This document shows, in pieces, positions 52,199-60,075 of a DNA stretch of 64,000 nucleotides. A model generated the notes under the pieces. That model saw only the letters and a program-made list of their open reading frames with translations, made no database searches and was not told the origin of the DNA. This DNA comes from Thioclava indica (GTDB lineage Bacteria > Pseudomonadota > Alphaproteobacteria > Rhodobacterales > Rhodobacteraceae): assembly GCF_000714545.1 (NCBI RefSeq), contig NZ_AUNB01000001.1, positions 124,001-188,000 of the forward strand, written 5' to 3'. The translations under genes were made by a program, and so were the position numbers. Within the stretch, counting starts at the first letter, position 1. Each line of letters begins with the position of its first letter.

Positions 52199-52205
52199 GG
52201 CAAAC

Positions 52206-52262
52206 TGCGACAGGCTGTCGCATGCTGCAGCGCAGCACTTGAACACCGGGGCAAACCGCCCC
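52206..52262 (+). other. Three plain hairpins in the spacer between units 2 and 3
   Basis: The spacer contains three small perfect hairpins that lack the CU-rich loop: TGCGACA/TGTCGCA (52206-52222), TGCTGC/GCAGCA (52223-52237) and GGGGC/GCCCC (52248-52262). They could be processing signals or an unrelated insertion. Confidence 0.6.
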
Positions 52263-52270
52263 AAGTCATA

Positions 52271-52344
52271 CGAAAGGCCCTCTCCTCCTCCCTGGGCCGA
52301 TCGTTTCGGCGGCGCCCTCTCTCCTCCTCCCTGAGGGTGCCGCC
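52271..52344 (+). ncRNA. CcsR-like unit 3 (two hairpins)
   Basis: Hairpin 5 has the inner stem GGCCC/GGGCC (52276-52280 with 52294-52298) and an outer CGAAA/TTTCG. Hairpin 6 (52308-52344) has an 11-bp stem GGCGGCGCCCT/AGGGTGCCGCC containing one G-U pair. The two share a junction at 52308. Confidence 0.8.
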
Positions 52345-52358
52345 ACCAAGAATACCGA

Positions 52359-52427
52359 GGGTCCTCTCCTCCTCCCTGGACCCGAGGCTGCGATGTCACT
52401 CCTCTCCTCCTCCCTGGAGTGGCGTCG
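52359..52427 (+). ncRNA. CcsR-like unit 4 (two hairpins)
   Basis: Hairpin 7 (52359-52383) has stem GGGTCC/GGACCC. Hairpin 8 (52391-52427) has a 12-bp stem, CACTCC/GGAGTG inside CGATGT/GCGTCG with two G-U pairs. Both loops are the shorter form, ending ...CCCT before the stem. Confidence 0.8.
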
Positions 52428-52433
52428 GACGAA

Positions 52434-52519
52434 CCTAAGGGCCTCCTCCTCCTCCCTGAGGCCTTAGGTAGAAAAAGACGGCGGCGCCCCTCCTCCTCCC
52501 TGGGTGCCGTCGTTTTTTT
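52434..52519 (+). ncRNA. CcsR-like unit 5 with terminator (two hairpins)
   Basis: Hairpin 9 (52434-52468) has stem CCTAAG..GCCT/AGGCCTTAGG with one bulged G. Hairpin 10 (52477-52514) has a 13-bp stem with G-U pairs. It is followed by TTTTTTT, so it doubles as the intrinsic terminator of the cluster. Confidence 0.8.
52477..52519 (+). terminator. Terminator of the ccaF1-CcsR transcript
   Basis: The last CU-loop hairpin (arms 52477-52489 and 52502-52514) is followed by a run of seven T (52513-52519). This fixes the transcription direction of the whole array as plus, the same as ccaF1. Confidence 0.88.
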
Positions 52520-52897
52520 ATGTCTGAAGCCGGGTTTGCGGGCGTTGTTATCCCCGCCCAATGCTGATCAACGCTCGGCAAGGGGGCGCTGCCCCCGGCG
52601 CGTGCGATTTGCCGGTTCCGGTGCTGCCATCTCTCGGACCACTATGTGCCGCATTTTCCCTGCCGGACCGTGGATCGTGCTGTCCCGAAGTTCCTAGCGC
52701 GGCTGAGGCCTCCGATTATGCGACTCGCATTGCAACGGGCGGCGCGGCGCTCGCGCGAACTCGCCCCTAAGTTTAGTTTGACGGGAAAAATCACGCGCTA
52801 AGGGCGATTTTGTGATACACTTATCCAATACGATCTGTCTCCAATCTCTTGCCACGTGATCAAATGGCGAGAGACAATTGCAGAAAGGCGTTTGGTC
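52520..52897. other. Intergenic region with a GC-palindrome repeat
   Basis: I see no gene in this stretch. Near 52580-52600 is GGGGGCGCTGCCCCC with AAG before and GGCG after, which resembles the core of the dispersed repeat at 59965-60025. The stretch 52780-52890 should carry the promoter of the next gene. An open frame at 52561-52770 has no ribosome site and is not credible. Confidence 0.45.
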
Positions 52898-53233
52898 ATG
52901 GCTGATCCGAAGGATAAGTCCACCGAGTCGAAAACCCCGTCATCGCCTCTGCGTCGGGCGATGATCACCACCAAGACAGCCCAAGACATGACGCGCCTTC
53001 TTGAAGACCGCGAGATTGAGACGGTTGGCCGTGGTCCGCGTCAGGCCTCCGATGGCACGTTTATCGCAAATGTCATCGCCAAGAAGGCGGTTCTTGACGA
53101 TCTGTCAGCGGATCTTGGCAAAATCGAGATTCAGCCAGAGAGCAAGATCCCCGCCAATGAAAAGAAATCTGCCAGTGGAAACCGGTACAAAGAAGAGGGC
53201 GTTATCCCGCGCGGCCTAGGCCGCAAGGAGTAA
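52898..53233 (+). CDS. Small hydrophilic protein upstream of the M14-VWA gene
   Basis: A 111-residue, highly charged, probably partly disordered protein rich in Lys, Ser and Glu, with one likely helical core (RAMITTKTAQDMTRLLEDREI). I do not recognise a family. No signal peptide, membrane segment or cysteine is present. The start at 52898 has AAAGG nine bases upstream; a GTG at 52856 is possible. It lies 39 bp before the M14-VWA gene in the same direction, so the two are likely co-transcribed. It may be a chaperone, adaptor or inhibitor for that large protein; this is inference from position. Confidence 0.75.
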   Translation: MADPKDKSTESKTPSSPLRRAMITTKTAQDMTRLLEDREIETVGRGPRQASDGTFIANVIAKKAVLDDLSADLGKIEIQPESKIPANEKKSASGNRYKEEGVIPRGLGRKE

Positions 53234-53272
53234 GGCGTTCTTCTTGTCGTCATTAAGACACGGAGTCGCGCA

Positions 53273-56200
53273 ATGGCCTATTTGAACAGTCTTTCAGAGC
53301 TCGAGTCGGGTATCGCGGCGCTGGTGTCGGCCTATCCGTCCACATGCACCGCCATAAACCTTCCCAACACCACTGCGCAGGGCAACACCGTTCGCGCGAT
53401 GCGGATCGGCACGCCGGGCGAAAAGACCGGCGTGGCCTTTCTTGGGGGGCTGCATGCGCGCGAATGGATGCCGCCCGAGATATGCCTCTCCTTCGCGGCC
53501 GACCTTCTGGAGGCCCATGACCTCGGCACCGGTTTGGGCTATGGCCCGGTCAGCTACACGGCCTCACAGATTGGCTCTATATTCGAGACCTATCATCTGT
53601 TCTTCGTGCCCAGCGGCAACCCCGACGGTTTCGACTATTCCAAGGCCCATGACGCCGTGGGCGGCAACGGGGGCTGGCGGCGCAATCGCAACCCCGCGCA
53701 AAGCGGCGGCAATGACAGCTGCATCGGGGTCGATCTGAACCGCAATTTCGACGTTCTGTTCGACTTTCAAACGCTGCTATCGAACGCGGCCAATACCGGC
53801 TATATCTCGACCGATCCCTGCAATAGCGATCAGGTCTATCACGGGCCATCGCCGATGTCCGAGCAGGAGACGCGCAATATCGCGTGGCTGCTGGATACCT
53901 ATCCCGAGATCCGGATATTTTTCGACATTCACAGCTATTCCGAACTGATCCTTTATCCTTGGGGCCATGATCAGGTCCAAAGCAGCAATGCCTCGCAGAA
54001 CTTTCTTAACCCTGCCTTCGATGGTCAGCGTGGCGTGGCCAACGACGCCTATTCCGAGCATATTCTCGCACCCGCCCTGTCGGCGCATGCGGATCTGGCA
54101 GAAGAAATCCGCCAAGGTATTCAAGGCGTCAACGGGCGCAACTATCAGCCCGACATCTCGTTCGGTCTTTATCCCACAACGGGGTCTGCCTCGGATTATG
54201 CTTGGGCGCGGCACCTGATTAATCCCGCGCTGACACGGGTCTATGGTTACACGATCGAAACCGGCCGGTCATTCCGCCCCGCTTGGTCCGAAGCCGAGGA
54301 CGTGATCCGCGAGGTATCGTCAGGTCTGACGCGGATGCTGATCGCCGCGCCCTGCGCCCTGTGGCCGCTTACCGTCGCGCCGCCCAGTCCGCTTGAGGTC
54401 GAGTTCGCTGACGTGCCCGAGGGGCTTACGACGTATCGTGCGGTGGTTTTCGAAGTCACGGGTTGCAGCGCCACCACAATGCGCATCATATCTGGACCGA
54501 CTGTGACTTCGGGACCGGCGGGCACGGTATTTGGCACGCCCAACGGCATGATGAGCGAGGTCGCCGATCCGCGCCCCGATTTCGAGACGGCGGATCAGGC
54601 GCGGATCTGGATATCTTATACGGGCACCAGCGACGGTGACACGGCCCAAGGCACCGTGCGCATCCGCTGCGACGATACCGGTCAGGAATGGGACGTTTTG
54701 ATCCACGCCAATACCCGTGCCCGTCCGACCGTGGCCGTGATGCTGGCGCTTGACCAATCGGGCAGCATGGATGGCGCCGCTGGCGATCTGGGGGCCACCC
54801 GGGTGGAGCTGCTGCGCGAGGCAGCGGTGCGCTTTACCGAACTGATCCCCGCTGGAAACGCTGTTGGGATGATCCGTTTTGACCATGACGCCTATCCGGT
54901 GAACGATCCGGCCTATCCTGGCTTGGCGATAACGCCGATCATGAGCGACGACATGTCCGATCCGAACCGGAATTTGGCCCGCGCAGCGGCAAACGCTCAT
55001 GCGACAAATCCGGCCGGATTTACCTCTATCGGCAATGGCGTTCTTGAGGCGCGTTCGGTGCTTGATCCGGTGGGGGGCTACGATGAAAAGGCGATGATCG
55101 TCTTCACCGATGGCATCGAAAATCGCGCCGCCTACATCGCAGATGTTCTGGCCCAGATCGACGCGCGCACCTTTGCGATTGCGCTTGGCACCGAGGCACA
55201 GGTCAGCACGTCAGCGCTTATGGCACTTGCCGGGGTTCGCGATGGCTATCTGCTTTTGACCGGGCATCTGGGCAGCGGCACCGATGACTATTTCCGCCTG
55301 ACCAAGTATTTCCACCAGATTCTCGCTGGCGCCACGCGAACCGATATCGTGCGCGATCCAAGCGGTCATATTGGCCTTGGTCAAACGGTGAAGATCCCGT
55401 TCCACCTCAGCGAAGCCGATGTGGAGGCGACCGCAATCTTGCTGGTGGACGTCCCCGTCATCCGGTTCACCTTGCAGACGCCCGCCGGTGATCTGATTGA
55501 TCCGGGTGTTGCCGGGGCGGCGGGGGCCACCTTCGCGACGGGGACGCGGATGTCCTACTACCGCTTTGGCCTGCCTTTCCCGCTAAAGGATGCGGGCGCG
55601 CATGGCGGCACTTGGCATGCGGTGCTCGAGATCGACGAAAAGCTTTGGAAGCGGTATTTCGACAATCATGATTATGCCGCCGTGAACGCTGCGCAGGGAA
55701 CTCATCCGCTTGGCGCGCGCTACAGTGTGGCCGTGCAGAGTTATTCCAATCTGCGCATGCAGGCGCGCTGCGATCAAACCAGCCTTGAGCCTGGCGCGAG
55801 TGTCACCGTGCATGCCAGCCTGAGCGAATATGACGTGCCTCTTGAAGGGCGCGCCAAGGTTCTCGCCCGGATCGAACTGCCGTCGGGGGGCACGCTTGCG
55901 CTGGCGATGACCGAGCACCTGCCGGGGAATTTCGAGGTCACGATGAACGCCTCACAAGCCGGGCTTTACCGGATACAGGTCGAGGCCGCTGGCACAAGTC
56001 GGCGGGGCCTGCCCTTCACGCGCGAGCAGGCGCTGACGGCAGCGGTCTATCGCGGCGGCGACACCCCGCCGACCCGCTCTGATTCCGGCGATCCCGGTCA
56101 CGAGGCGCTTTGCCGCTTTATCCGTTGCCTGCTGAATCAGGACAGCATCCTGCGCCTTCTAAAGGAGAAGGGCATCGAGCCAGAGGCCCTGATGAAATGT

Positions 56201-56365
56201 CTGGACGCCTATTGCCGCTCAGCCGATGCGGGAAAGGGTGAAACCGGACGCAAGGCGGGCAGCTTGTCGCTGGATGCGAAGGCGGCCTTATCGGATCTGC
56301 TGAAAGATGGTTCACACGATGCGACCCTCGCGGAATTTCTGCGCGACCTTCTGGCAAAACGCTGA
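53273..56365 (+). CDS. M14 carboxypeptidase fused to a VWA domain and Cys tail
   Basis: A 1030-residue protein. Residues 1-355 are an M14 zinc carboxypeptidase with every key residue: His61 and Glu64 (HAREW), Arg in RRNRNP, Asn156-Arg157 (DLNRNFD), His220 (DIHSYSE), Tyr309 (SASDYAW) and catalytic Glu329 (YTIETG). A beta-rich linker (370-480) is followed by a VWA domain (about 485-690) with a full metal site: DQSGS (494-498), FTSIGNG and FTDGIEN. A further beta-sandwich region (690-940) leads to a tail with two C-x4-C motifs (CRFIRC and CLDAYC). No signal peptide or membrane segment is seen. Everything from 370 on resembles the M64-VWA protein encoded convergently. The two differ in their peptidase. 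The cellular target is unknown. Confidence 0.9.
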   Translation: MAYLNSLSELESGIAALVSAYPSTCTAINLPNTTAQGNTVRAMRIGTPGEKTGVAFLGGLHAREWMPPEICLSFAADLLEAHDLGTGLGYGPVSYTASQIGSIFETYHLFFVPSGNPDGFDYSKAHDAVGGNGGWRRNRNPAQSGGNDSCIGVDLNRNFDVLFDFQTLLSNAANTGYISTDPCNSDQVYHGPSPMSEQETRNIAWLLDTYPEIRIFFDIHSYSELILYPWGHDQVQSSNASQNFLNPAFDGQRGVANDAYSEHILAPALSAHADLAEEIRQGIQGVNGRNYQPDISFGLYPTTGSASDYAWARHLINPALTRVYGYTIETGRSFRPAWSEAEDVIREVSSGLTRMLIAAPCALWPLTVAPPSPLEVEFADVPEGLTTYRAVVFEVTGCSATTMRIISGPTVTSGPAGTVFGTPNGMMSEVADPRPDFETADQARIWISYTGTSDGDTAQGTVRIRCDDTGQEWDVLIHANTRARPTVAVMLALDQSGSMDGAAGDLGATRVELLREAAVRFTELIPAGNAVGMIRFDHDAYPVNDPAYPGLAITPIMSDDMSDPNRNLARAAANAHATNPAGFTSIGNGVLEARSVLDPVGGYDEKAMIVFTDGIENRAAYIADVLAQIDARTFAIALGTEAQVSTSALMALAGVRDGYLLLTGHLGSGTDDYFRLTKYFHQILAGATRTDIVRDPSGHIGLGQTVKIPFHLSEADVEATAILLVDVPVIRFTLQTPAGDLIDPGVAGAAGATFATGTRMSYYRFGLPFPLKDAGAHGGTWHAVLEIDEKLWKRYFDNHDYAAVNAAQGTHPLGARYSVAVQSYSNLRMQARCDQTSLEPGASVTVHASLSEYDVPLEGRAKVLARIELPSGGTLALAMTEHLPGNFEVTMNASQAGLYRIQVEAAGTSRRGLPFTREQALTAAVYRGGDTPPTRSDSGDPGHEALCRFIRCLLNQDSILRLLKEKGIEPEALMKCLDAYCRSADAGKGETGRKAGSLSLDAKAALSDLLKDGSHDATLAEFLRDLLAKR

Positions 56366-56449
56366 CAAGCGCGGCAAAGATGATGGCGAAGGGGGAGTTT
56401 AGACGGTCCCGAGGGTGGGCCTGCGCGCCCTAATCCCTCATGGACCCGT

Positions 56450-59089
56450 TCATCCGTCAGAGCGCCTAGGCTGGCAGATCTTGCGCAGGCAGCGGGCCAG
56501 AGAATTCCAATCGACGTTGATCGCCCCGCTCGAAGATGTCGTCGCGTCCTTGGGGTCGCGCTGCGTTTGCACGATACAGTCCAGCAGATCGCAATAGTCG
56601 GGGCGGGGATTGCCATCCCCCGGCTTGGTCGAACCGATGACCGCAGTAAGCGTTTGCTCGCGGGTAAAGGCGCGTTCGCTGGACGTCATCCCGAAGGCGC
56701 GAATCCGGAACCTGTAAAGCCCCGCCGCGAATTCGCTTATCGTCGTGACAAAGCGCCCCGGTTCGTTTGCGATCAGCGGGATCGAGATGGCGGTGCCGTC
56801 CGGTCGCGTCATCTCGGCCCAGACGCTGACCCCGTCGCTTAGGGGGCGCGCATATTCTGTGAGAACCGCGCTCAGCGTCAATGTGGCCCCTGGCTCTGGC
56901 CCTGACTGGGTCAGATGCGCGCGAAAACTCAGGGTGGAATAGGCATGCACCAGCAGGCTGAAGGGCATTTGTCGCAGATACGACTGGGCCGCGACCGCAT
57001 CGTCCTGAACAGCTCCCATAAGCCGCAGATGCGCCTTCCATTGCCCCGCATGACCGCCCTCAACGCCCACAGGCAACCCGATCCGGTAATAGGCGACATT
57101 GGGCGTGCGGATGAGATCGACATTCGGCTCTATAATGGCCACGTTGGCATCAATGATCGCACCCGACGGCGTTTCAAGCCTGAAATCAACGGCGCGCGGC
57201 TCTTTCGCCAGCAAGATCACGTCGATGCCGTAATCGGCTTCGGTCACCGAAAACGGAATCTGTAGCGGATCTTTGCGCGTCAGGGTGCCCGTCGGATCGA
57301 CGATGACCTCGGAATTGGTGATCCCCGCAAGGATCTGCAGAAAATACTTCTGTAACCGGAACTGTTCGCTCGGCGTGATCGCTCCGGTGATCAAAAGATA
57401 CCCTGAATGCGTTCCGGTCAGGATTTCCAGCTTTCCGACATCGACATTGGCGGGCGTTCCAAAGCCAATCCCGAAGGTATTGGCTGTGATCAGCCCCGCG
57501 ACATCTTCGATGTATTCCGCCCGGTTTTCCTTGCCATCAGTCAGCACGACCATGGCCTTGGTGTCGTAACTGCCCGCCGCATTCAGCGCATCCGTCCCCG
57601 CGACAAGCCCGTCCCCGACCGAGGTATTGCCGCCAAGATTGAAGTCGGCACTGTCCACCGCTGTCTTCACCGTGCCGCCGATCACGGCGACGTCGCCAAC
57701 CGGCTCGACAATATCGGCATCGTTGCTAAAGCGAACCAAGCCGACCCCGTCCCCCGGCAGCATGACATCGACAAAGGTCTTCACCGCTTGGCGCAGCTTG
57801 CTGATCTTGGCGGTGCCGTCGCCGGCATCCTCGTTCATGCTCCCCGACCGATCAAGCACCAGCGCCGCCGCCGCAGTCGGTCGCGCGACGGTATTGGCGG
57901 TGATCGTCACGACAAACGTCTCGCCGGTTTCCACGGCCTCGATGGTGACGGTGCCGCTGGCACTCGCGCCTGCGGTTGTGGAGGTATAGGAAATCCAGAT
58001 CTTGCCCTGCGTCATCGCCTGACCCGGCGAGACGATGACATTGCCACCCAAGGGAAGCCCGAAGCCGCCCGTCGGCCCGCTGATGACCTGTAACTGCAAC
58101 GGTGCGCAGGAGCCGACATCAAAGATGATCGCGCGATAGGTGGTTACGCCTGCGCCGCCGATGCCTTCGGGAATGTCGTGGAAATCGACGCTTGGCGTTG
58201 CAAGCGTGACGGTCACCGGCGCAATATAGGTTTGCAGCACCTCACGGATACGCCGTTCGCAGACCGCGCAAAACGGTTGGGCGAGTTCTCGCATCATGCA
58301 GGTATATTCGGGCCGGTAGAGCCCGCAGGGCCAATAGCCTGCGCCCTCGAACGCGCCGACGGTGCCATCGGCGACCGGGCTCGGGTCTTCGTTTGGTTCA
58401 TTGCAATTGCCGTTCGTCTGGGTCGGGACCGCCGTCGGCCCTGCGATCAGATCGCCCCATTTGATCGTATTCTTGTCGGCATTGGCGGTAATATTGACGC
58501 GCGCGGGCTCGCTTCCGCCATAGGTTCCAACGCTGTCATAATCGTATTCGTCGGCAAGCTGGAAACCCGCGTGACCAAGCTCATGGATGGCAATTTCGAC
58601 ACCGCCCTTGCCGGTGATCGGGCTAAAGCCCAACGAATAGGTTCCGACCGCCCCCCCGGTGCCGCCATAAACATCGCTGTTCACGATGACGATCGCCTCC
58701 TCATACTCTGGCAGAAGATCTATCACCTCCTGCAGCACAAGCGAGGAATCGACCGTAAGCGCACGCTGGGTCCCGCCGGAACAGAAGGTCGCGTCGAAAT
58801 AAGTGTCGCGAAAGACATTCGCCCCGGTGCACTCGCCCCCGCCCGGTTCATCAGCGCCACTATCGGTCGAGGATACGTCCAACTGGTAGATGTTGATGCC
58901 GCACCACATGTCGCCAAACGGGACGGTGTTGAACAGCTTGTCGATGAACTTGCTGACCTCGTTGTGGAATTTCGGCATTTCTGCGGCCTGAAACCCTTCG
59001 GCCACCAACACGATGTTCCAGCGCTCCGTTGCTGGCCCATGATCGACGACCTTGCTCAGGCCGATGACGGCCCCATCATTGACGCCCAT
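56450..59089 (-). CDS. M64-type zinc peptidase fused to a VWA domain and Cys tail
   Basis: An 879-residue protein. Residues 15-290 match peptidase family M64 (IgA-peptidase type): HELGH (169-173) followed by LADEY (178-182) supplies the zinc ligands and Glu170 the general base; YTCMMRELAQPFCAVC (about 262-277) is typical of the family. Residues 295-400 are a beta-rich linker, then a VWA domain (about 405-600) with DRSGS (413-417), NTSVGDG and LTDGKEN. A beta-rich part and a tail with two C-x4-C motifs (CDLLDC and CLRKIC) end it. No signal peptide is visible. Its C-terminal 580 residues are paralogous to the M14-VWA protein. The start at 59089 overlaps the upstream 144-aa gene by 14 bases, with AGGGAGG eight bases before it. 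Confidence 0.9.
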   Translation of the reverse strand: MGVNDGAVIGLSKVVDHGPATERWNIVLVAEGFQAAEMPKFHNEVSKFIDKLFNTVPFGDMWCGINIYQLDVSSTDSGADEPGGGECTGANVFRDTYFDATFCSGGTQRALTVDSSLVLQEVIDLLPEYEEAIVIVNSDVYGGTGGAVGTYSLGFSPITGKGGVEIAIHELGHAGFQLADEYDYDSVGTYGGSEPARVNITANADKNTIKWGDLIAGPTAVPTQTNGNCNEPNEDPSPVADGTVGAFEGAGYWPCGLYRPEYTCMMRELAQPFCAVCERRIREVLQTYIAPVTVTLATPSVDFHDIPEGIGGAGVTTYRAIIFDVGSCAPLQLQVISGPTGGFGLPLGGNVIVSPGQAMTQGKIWISYTSTTAGASASGTVTIEAVETGETFVVTITANTVARPTAAAALVLDRSGSMNEDAGDGTAKISKLRQAVKTFVDVMLPGDGVGLVRFSNDADIVEPVGDVAVIGGTVKTAVDSADFNLGGNTSVGDGLVAGTDALNAAGSYDTKAMVVLTDGKENRAEYIEDVAGLITANTFGIGFGTPANVDVGKLEILTGTHSGYLLITGAITPSEQFRLQKYFLQILAGITNSEVIVDPTGTLTRKDPLQIPFSVTEADYGIDVILLAKEPRAVDFRLETPSGAIIDANVAIIEPNVDLIRTPNVAYYRIGLPVGVEGGHAGQWKAHLRLMGAVQDDAVAAQSYLRQMPFSLLVHAYSTLSFRAHLTQSGPEPGATLTLSAVLTEYARPLSDGVSVWAEMTRPDGTAISIPLIANEPGRFVTTISEFAAGLYRFRIRAFGMTSSERAFTREQTLTAVIGSTKPGDGNPRPDYCDLLDCIVQTQRDPKDATTSSSGAINVDWNSLARCLRKICQPRRSDG

Positions 59090-59510
59090 GGCCCGGCCTC
59101 CCTTCCTTGCTGCGCGCAAGCAGATTGCGCAGTTCAACTTTGAAAACTGGCTTTGCCGGGGTGGCTGTCTTGCCGCCGGTGTCGCTCGCGTGGACTGTGA
59201 GCGTTTTGGCGTCGTCCAGCAGGGGCATCAGAAAGCTGATCACAGCTTGCGGCTCCTCTATGCGAACGCGGCGCATTTCCTGCCGCTCTCCGGTAAAGAC
59301 CTCTCGCAGGTCCAGCGGGTTATCCAGAACGCGCCGGAACAGGTGTCGCCCGCTTCCGTCCTCCAAGGCCACCCAAGCGCCAAATTCACCATCCGAGGTT
59401 TCCAACGGGTCCGAGGGTTGAAGCACCTTGTCGATCCGGGTCGCGGATTCCAGACGAAAGGAACTCCCCTCTTGGGTAAGTACAATACGCAAGGCTTTCT
59501 GAGCTGACAT
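59076..59510 (-). CDS. Small protein coupled to the M64-VWA gene
   Basis: A 144-residue protein of unknown family, with alternating strands and helices (ALRIVLTQEGSSFRLES, then GAWVALEDGSGRHLFRRVL) and a basic C-terminus. No signal peptide, transmembrane segment or cysteine is present. It starts at 59510 after GGGAAGGGG, and its end overlaps the start of the M64-VWA gene, so the two are co-translated. This mirrors the arrangement of the 111-residue protein with the M14-VWA gene. An interaction partner of the peptidase-VWA protein is the likeliest role. Confidence 0.8.
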   Translation of the reverse strand: MSAQKALRIVLTQEGSSFRLESATRIDKVLQPSDPLETSDGEFGAWVALEDGSGRHLFRRVLDNPLDLREVFTGERQEMRRVRIEEPQAVISFLMPLLDDAKTLTVHASDTGGKTATPAKPVFKVELRNLLARSKEGRPGHGRQ

Positions 59511-60075
59511 GGCGTCCCCTTCCCGATGATCAAAAAGCAAGTGGTGTTCCAAAGCCGTGATCGTTTTGGGCGAGTTACCGTTCGTTCCCTGCTTTTCTTT
59601 GGGCCATTGCGCGACCGTTTCCTAAGAACGGGCCTGCTCGCGCCGACCGGAATAAAAGGGTTGCGGAATACTCGGTATCTCAACGGTATTTGATCAGTCC
59701 GGCATCACTGAAACCCGTCATCAAAGACAGCTGACTGACGCCGGAATGCACGCATAGCGGATATTCGTTGAATTGACTCAACCATAGCAGATTACGCGAC
59801 GCCTGTCTAAGTAAGCTTTTCGTCGAAACCCGACGCGCAGGTTTGTCGCGACCTGACGCTTGGCGTCAAGCGGGTGCCCGACGCAGTAAAGCGCTGCGGT
59901 TGTTCATCTTTCGTTGATCTCGATTTGGCGAGGATGCATGACCTTGAATGCTACGAACATTAGCCAAGAGGGGGCTCTGCCCCCGGCCTGCGGCCGCCCC
60001 CGGAGTATTTTTGGCCAGATGAAAGACTTGCGCGCGTCGGGCCGGGCGGGCAGGAAGGCGGCAAGGAGTGCGCCA
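59511..60075. other. Intergenic region between the peptidase module and rlmJ
   Basis: No gene is seen in the first 450 bases. The segment must hold the promoter of the 144-aa/M64 genes (reading left) and of rlmJ (reading right). A small hairpin TGACGC-TTG-GCGTCA is near 59854. The end contains the dispersed repeat described separately. Confidence 0.45.
59965..60025. repeat. Dispersed Rhodobacteraceae repeat
   Basis: This block starts with a GGGGGC-TCT-GCCCCC hairpin (59970-59984), then CGGCCTGCGGCCGCCCCCGG and GAGTATTTTTGGCCAGATGAAAG (60003-60025). The same block, with small changes, recurs in intergenic regions of many Rhodobacteraceae genomes. It is a REP-like or terminator-type element of unknown function; that it is widespread is from general recall, not a search. 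Confidence 0.75.

Larger units (their letters stand above)
51981..52519 (+). ncRNA. Array of ten CCUCCUCCC-loop hairpins (CcsR-like sRNA cluster)
   Basis: Ten hairpins follow the DUF1127 gene. Every loop contains the same 12 bases CTCCTCCTCCCT, while the ten stems differ in sequence yet are each self-complementary, a strong sign of selected RNA structure. The loop matches the anti-Shine-Dalgarno core of 16S rRNA (CCUCC), so the RNAs could pair with ribosome sites of mRNAs or with other G-rich targets. In Rhodobacter sphaeroides the CcsR1-4 sRNAs, also downstream of a DUF1127 gene, carry such loops. Here the hairpins group in five pairs, and the last one is followed by a T run, so a single transcript is probably cut into about five sRNAs. 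Confidence 0.88.

Noticed and set aside
51981-52519. CRISPR-like array
   Set aside because: The repeated unit is only about 12 bases, lies in hairpin loops and the flanking stems are self-complementary. No Cas gene is near. This is an RNA hairpin array, not a CRISPR.
51951-52561. Reading frames on the minus strand through the hairpin array (Gly/Arg-repeat peptides)
   Set aside because: They arise from the repeated GGAGGAG sequence. They have no start signal and no family resemblance, and the T run fixes the transcript on the plus strand.
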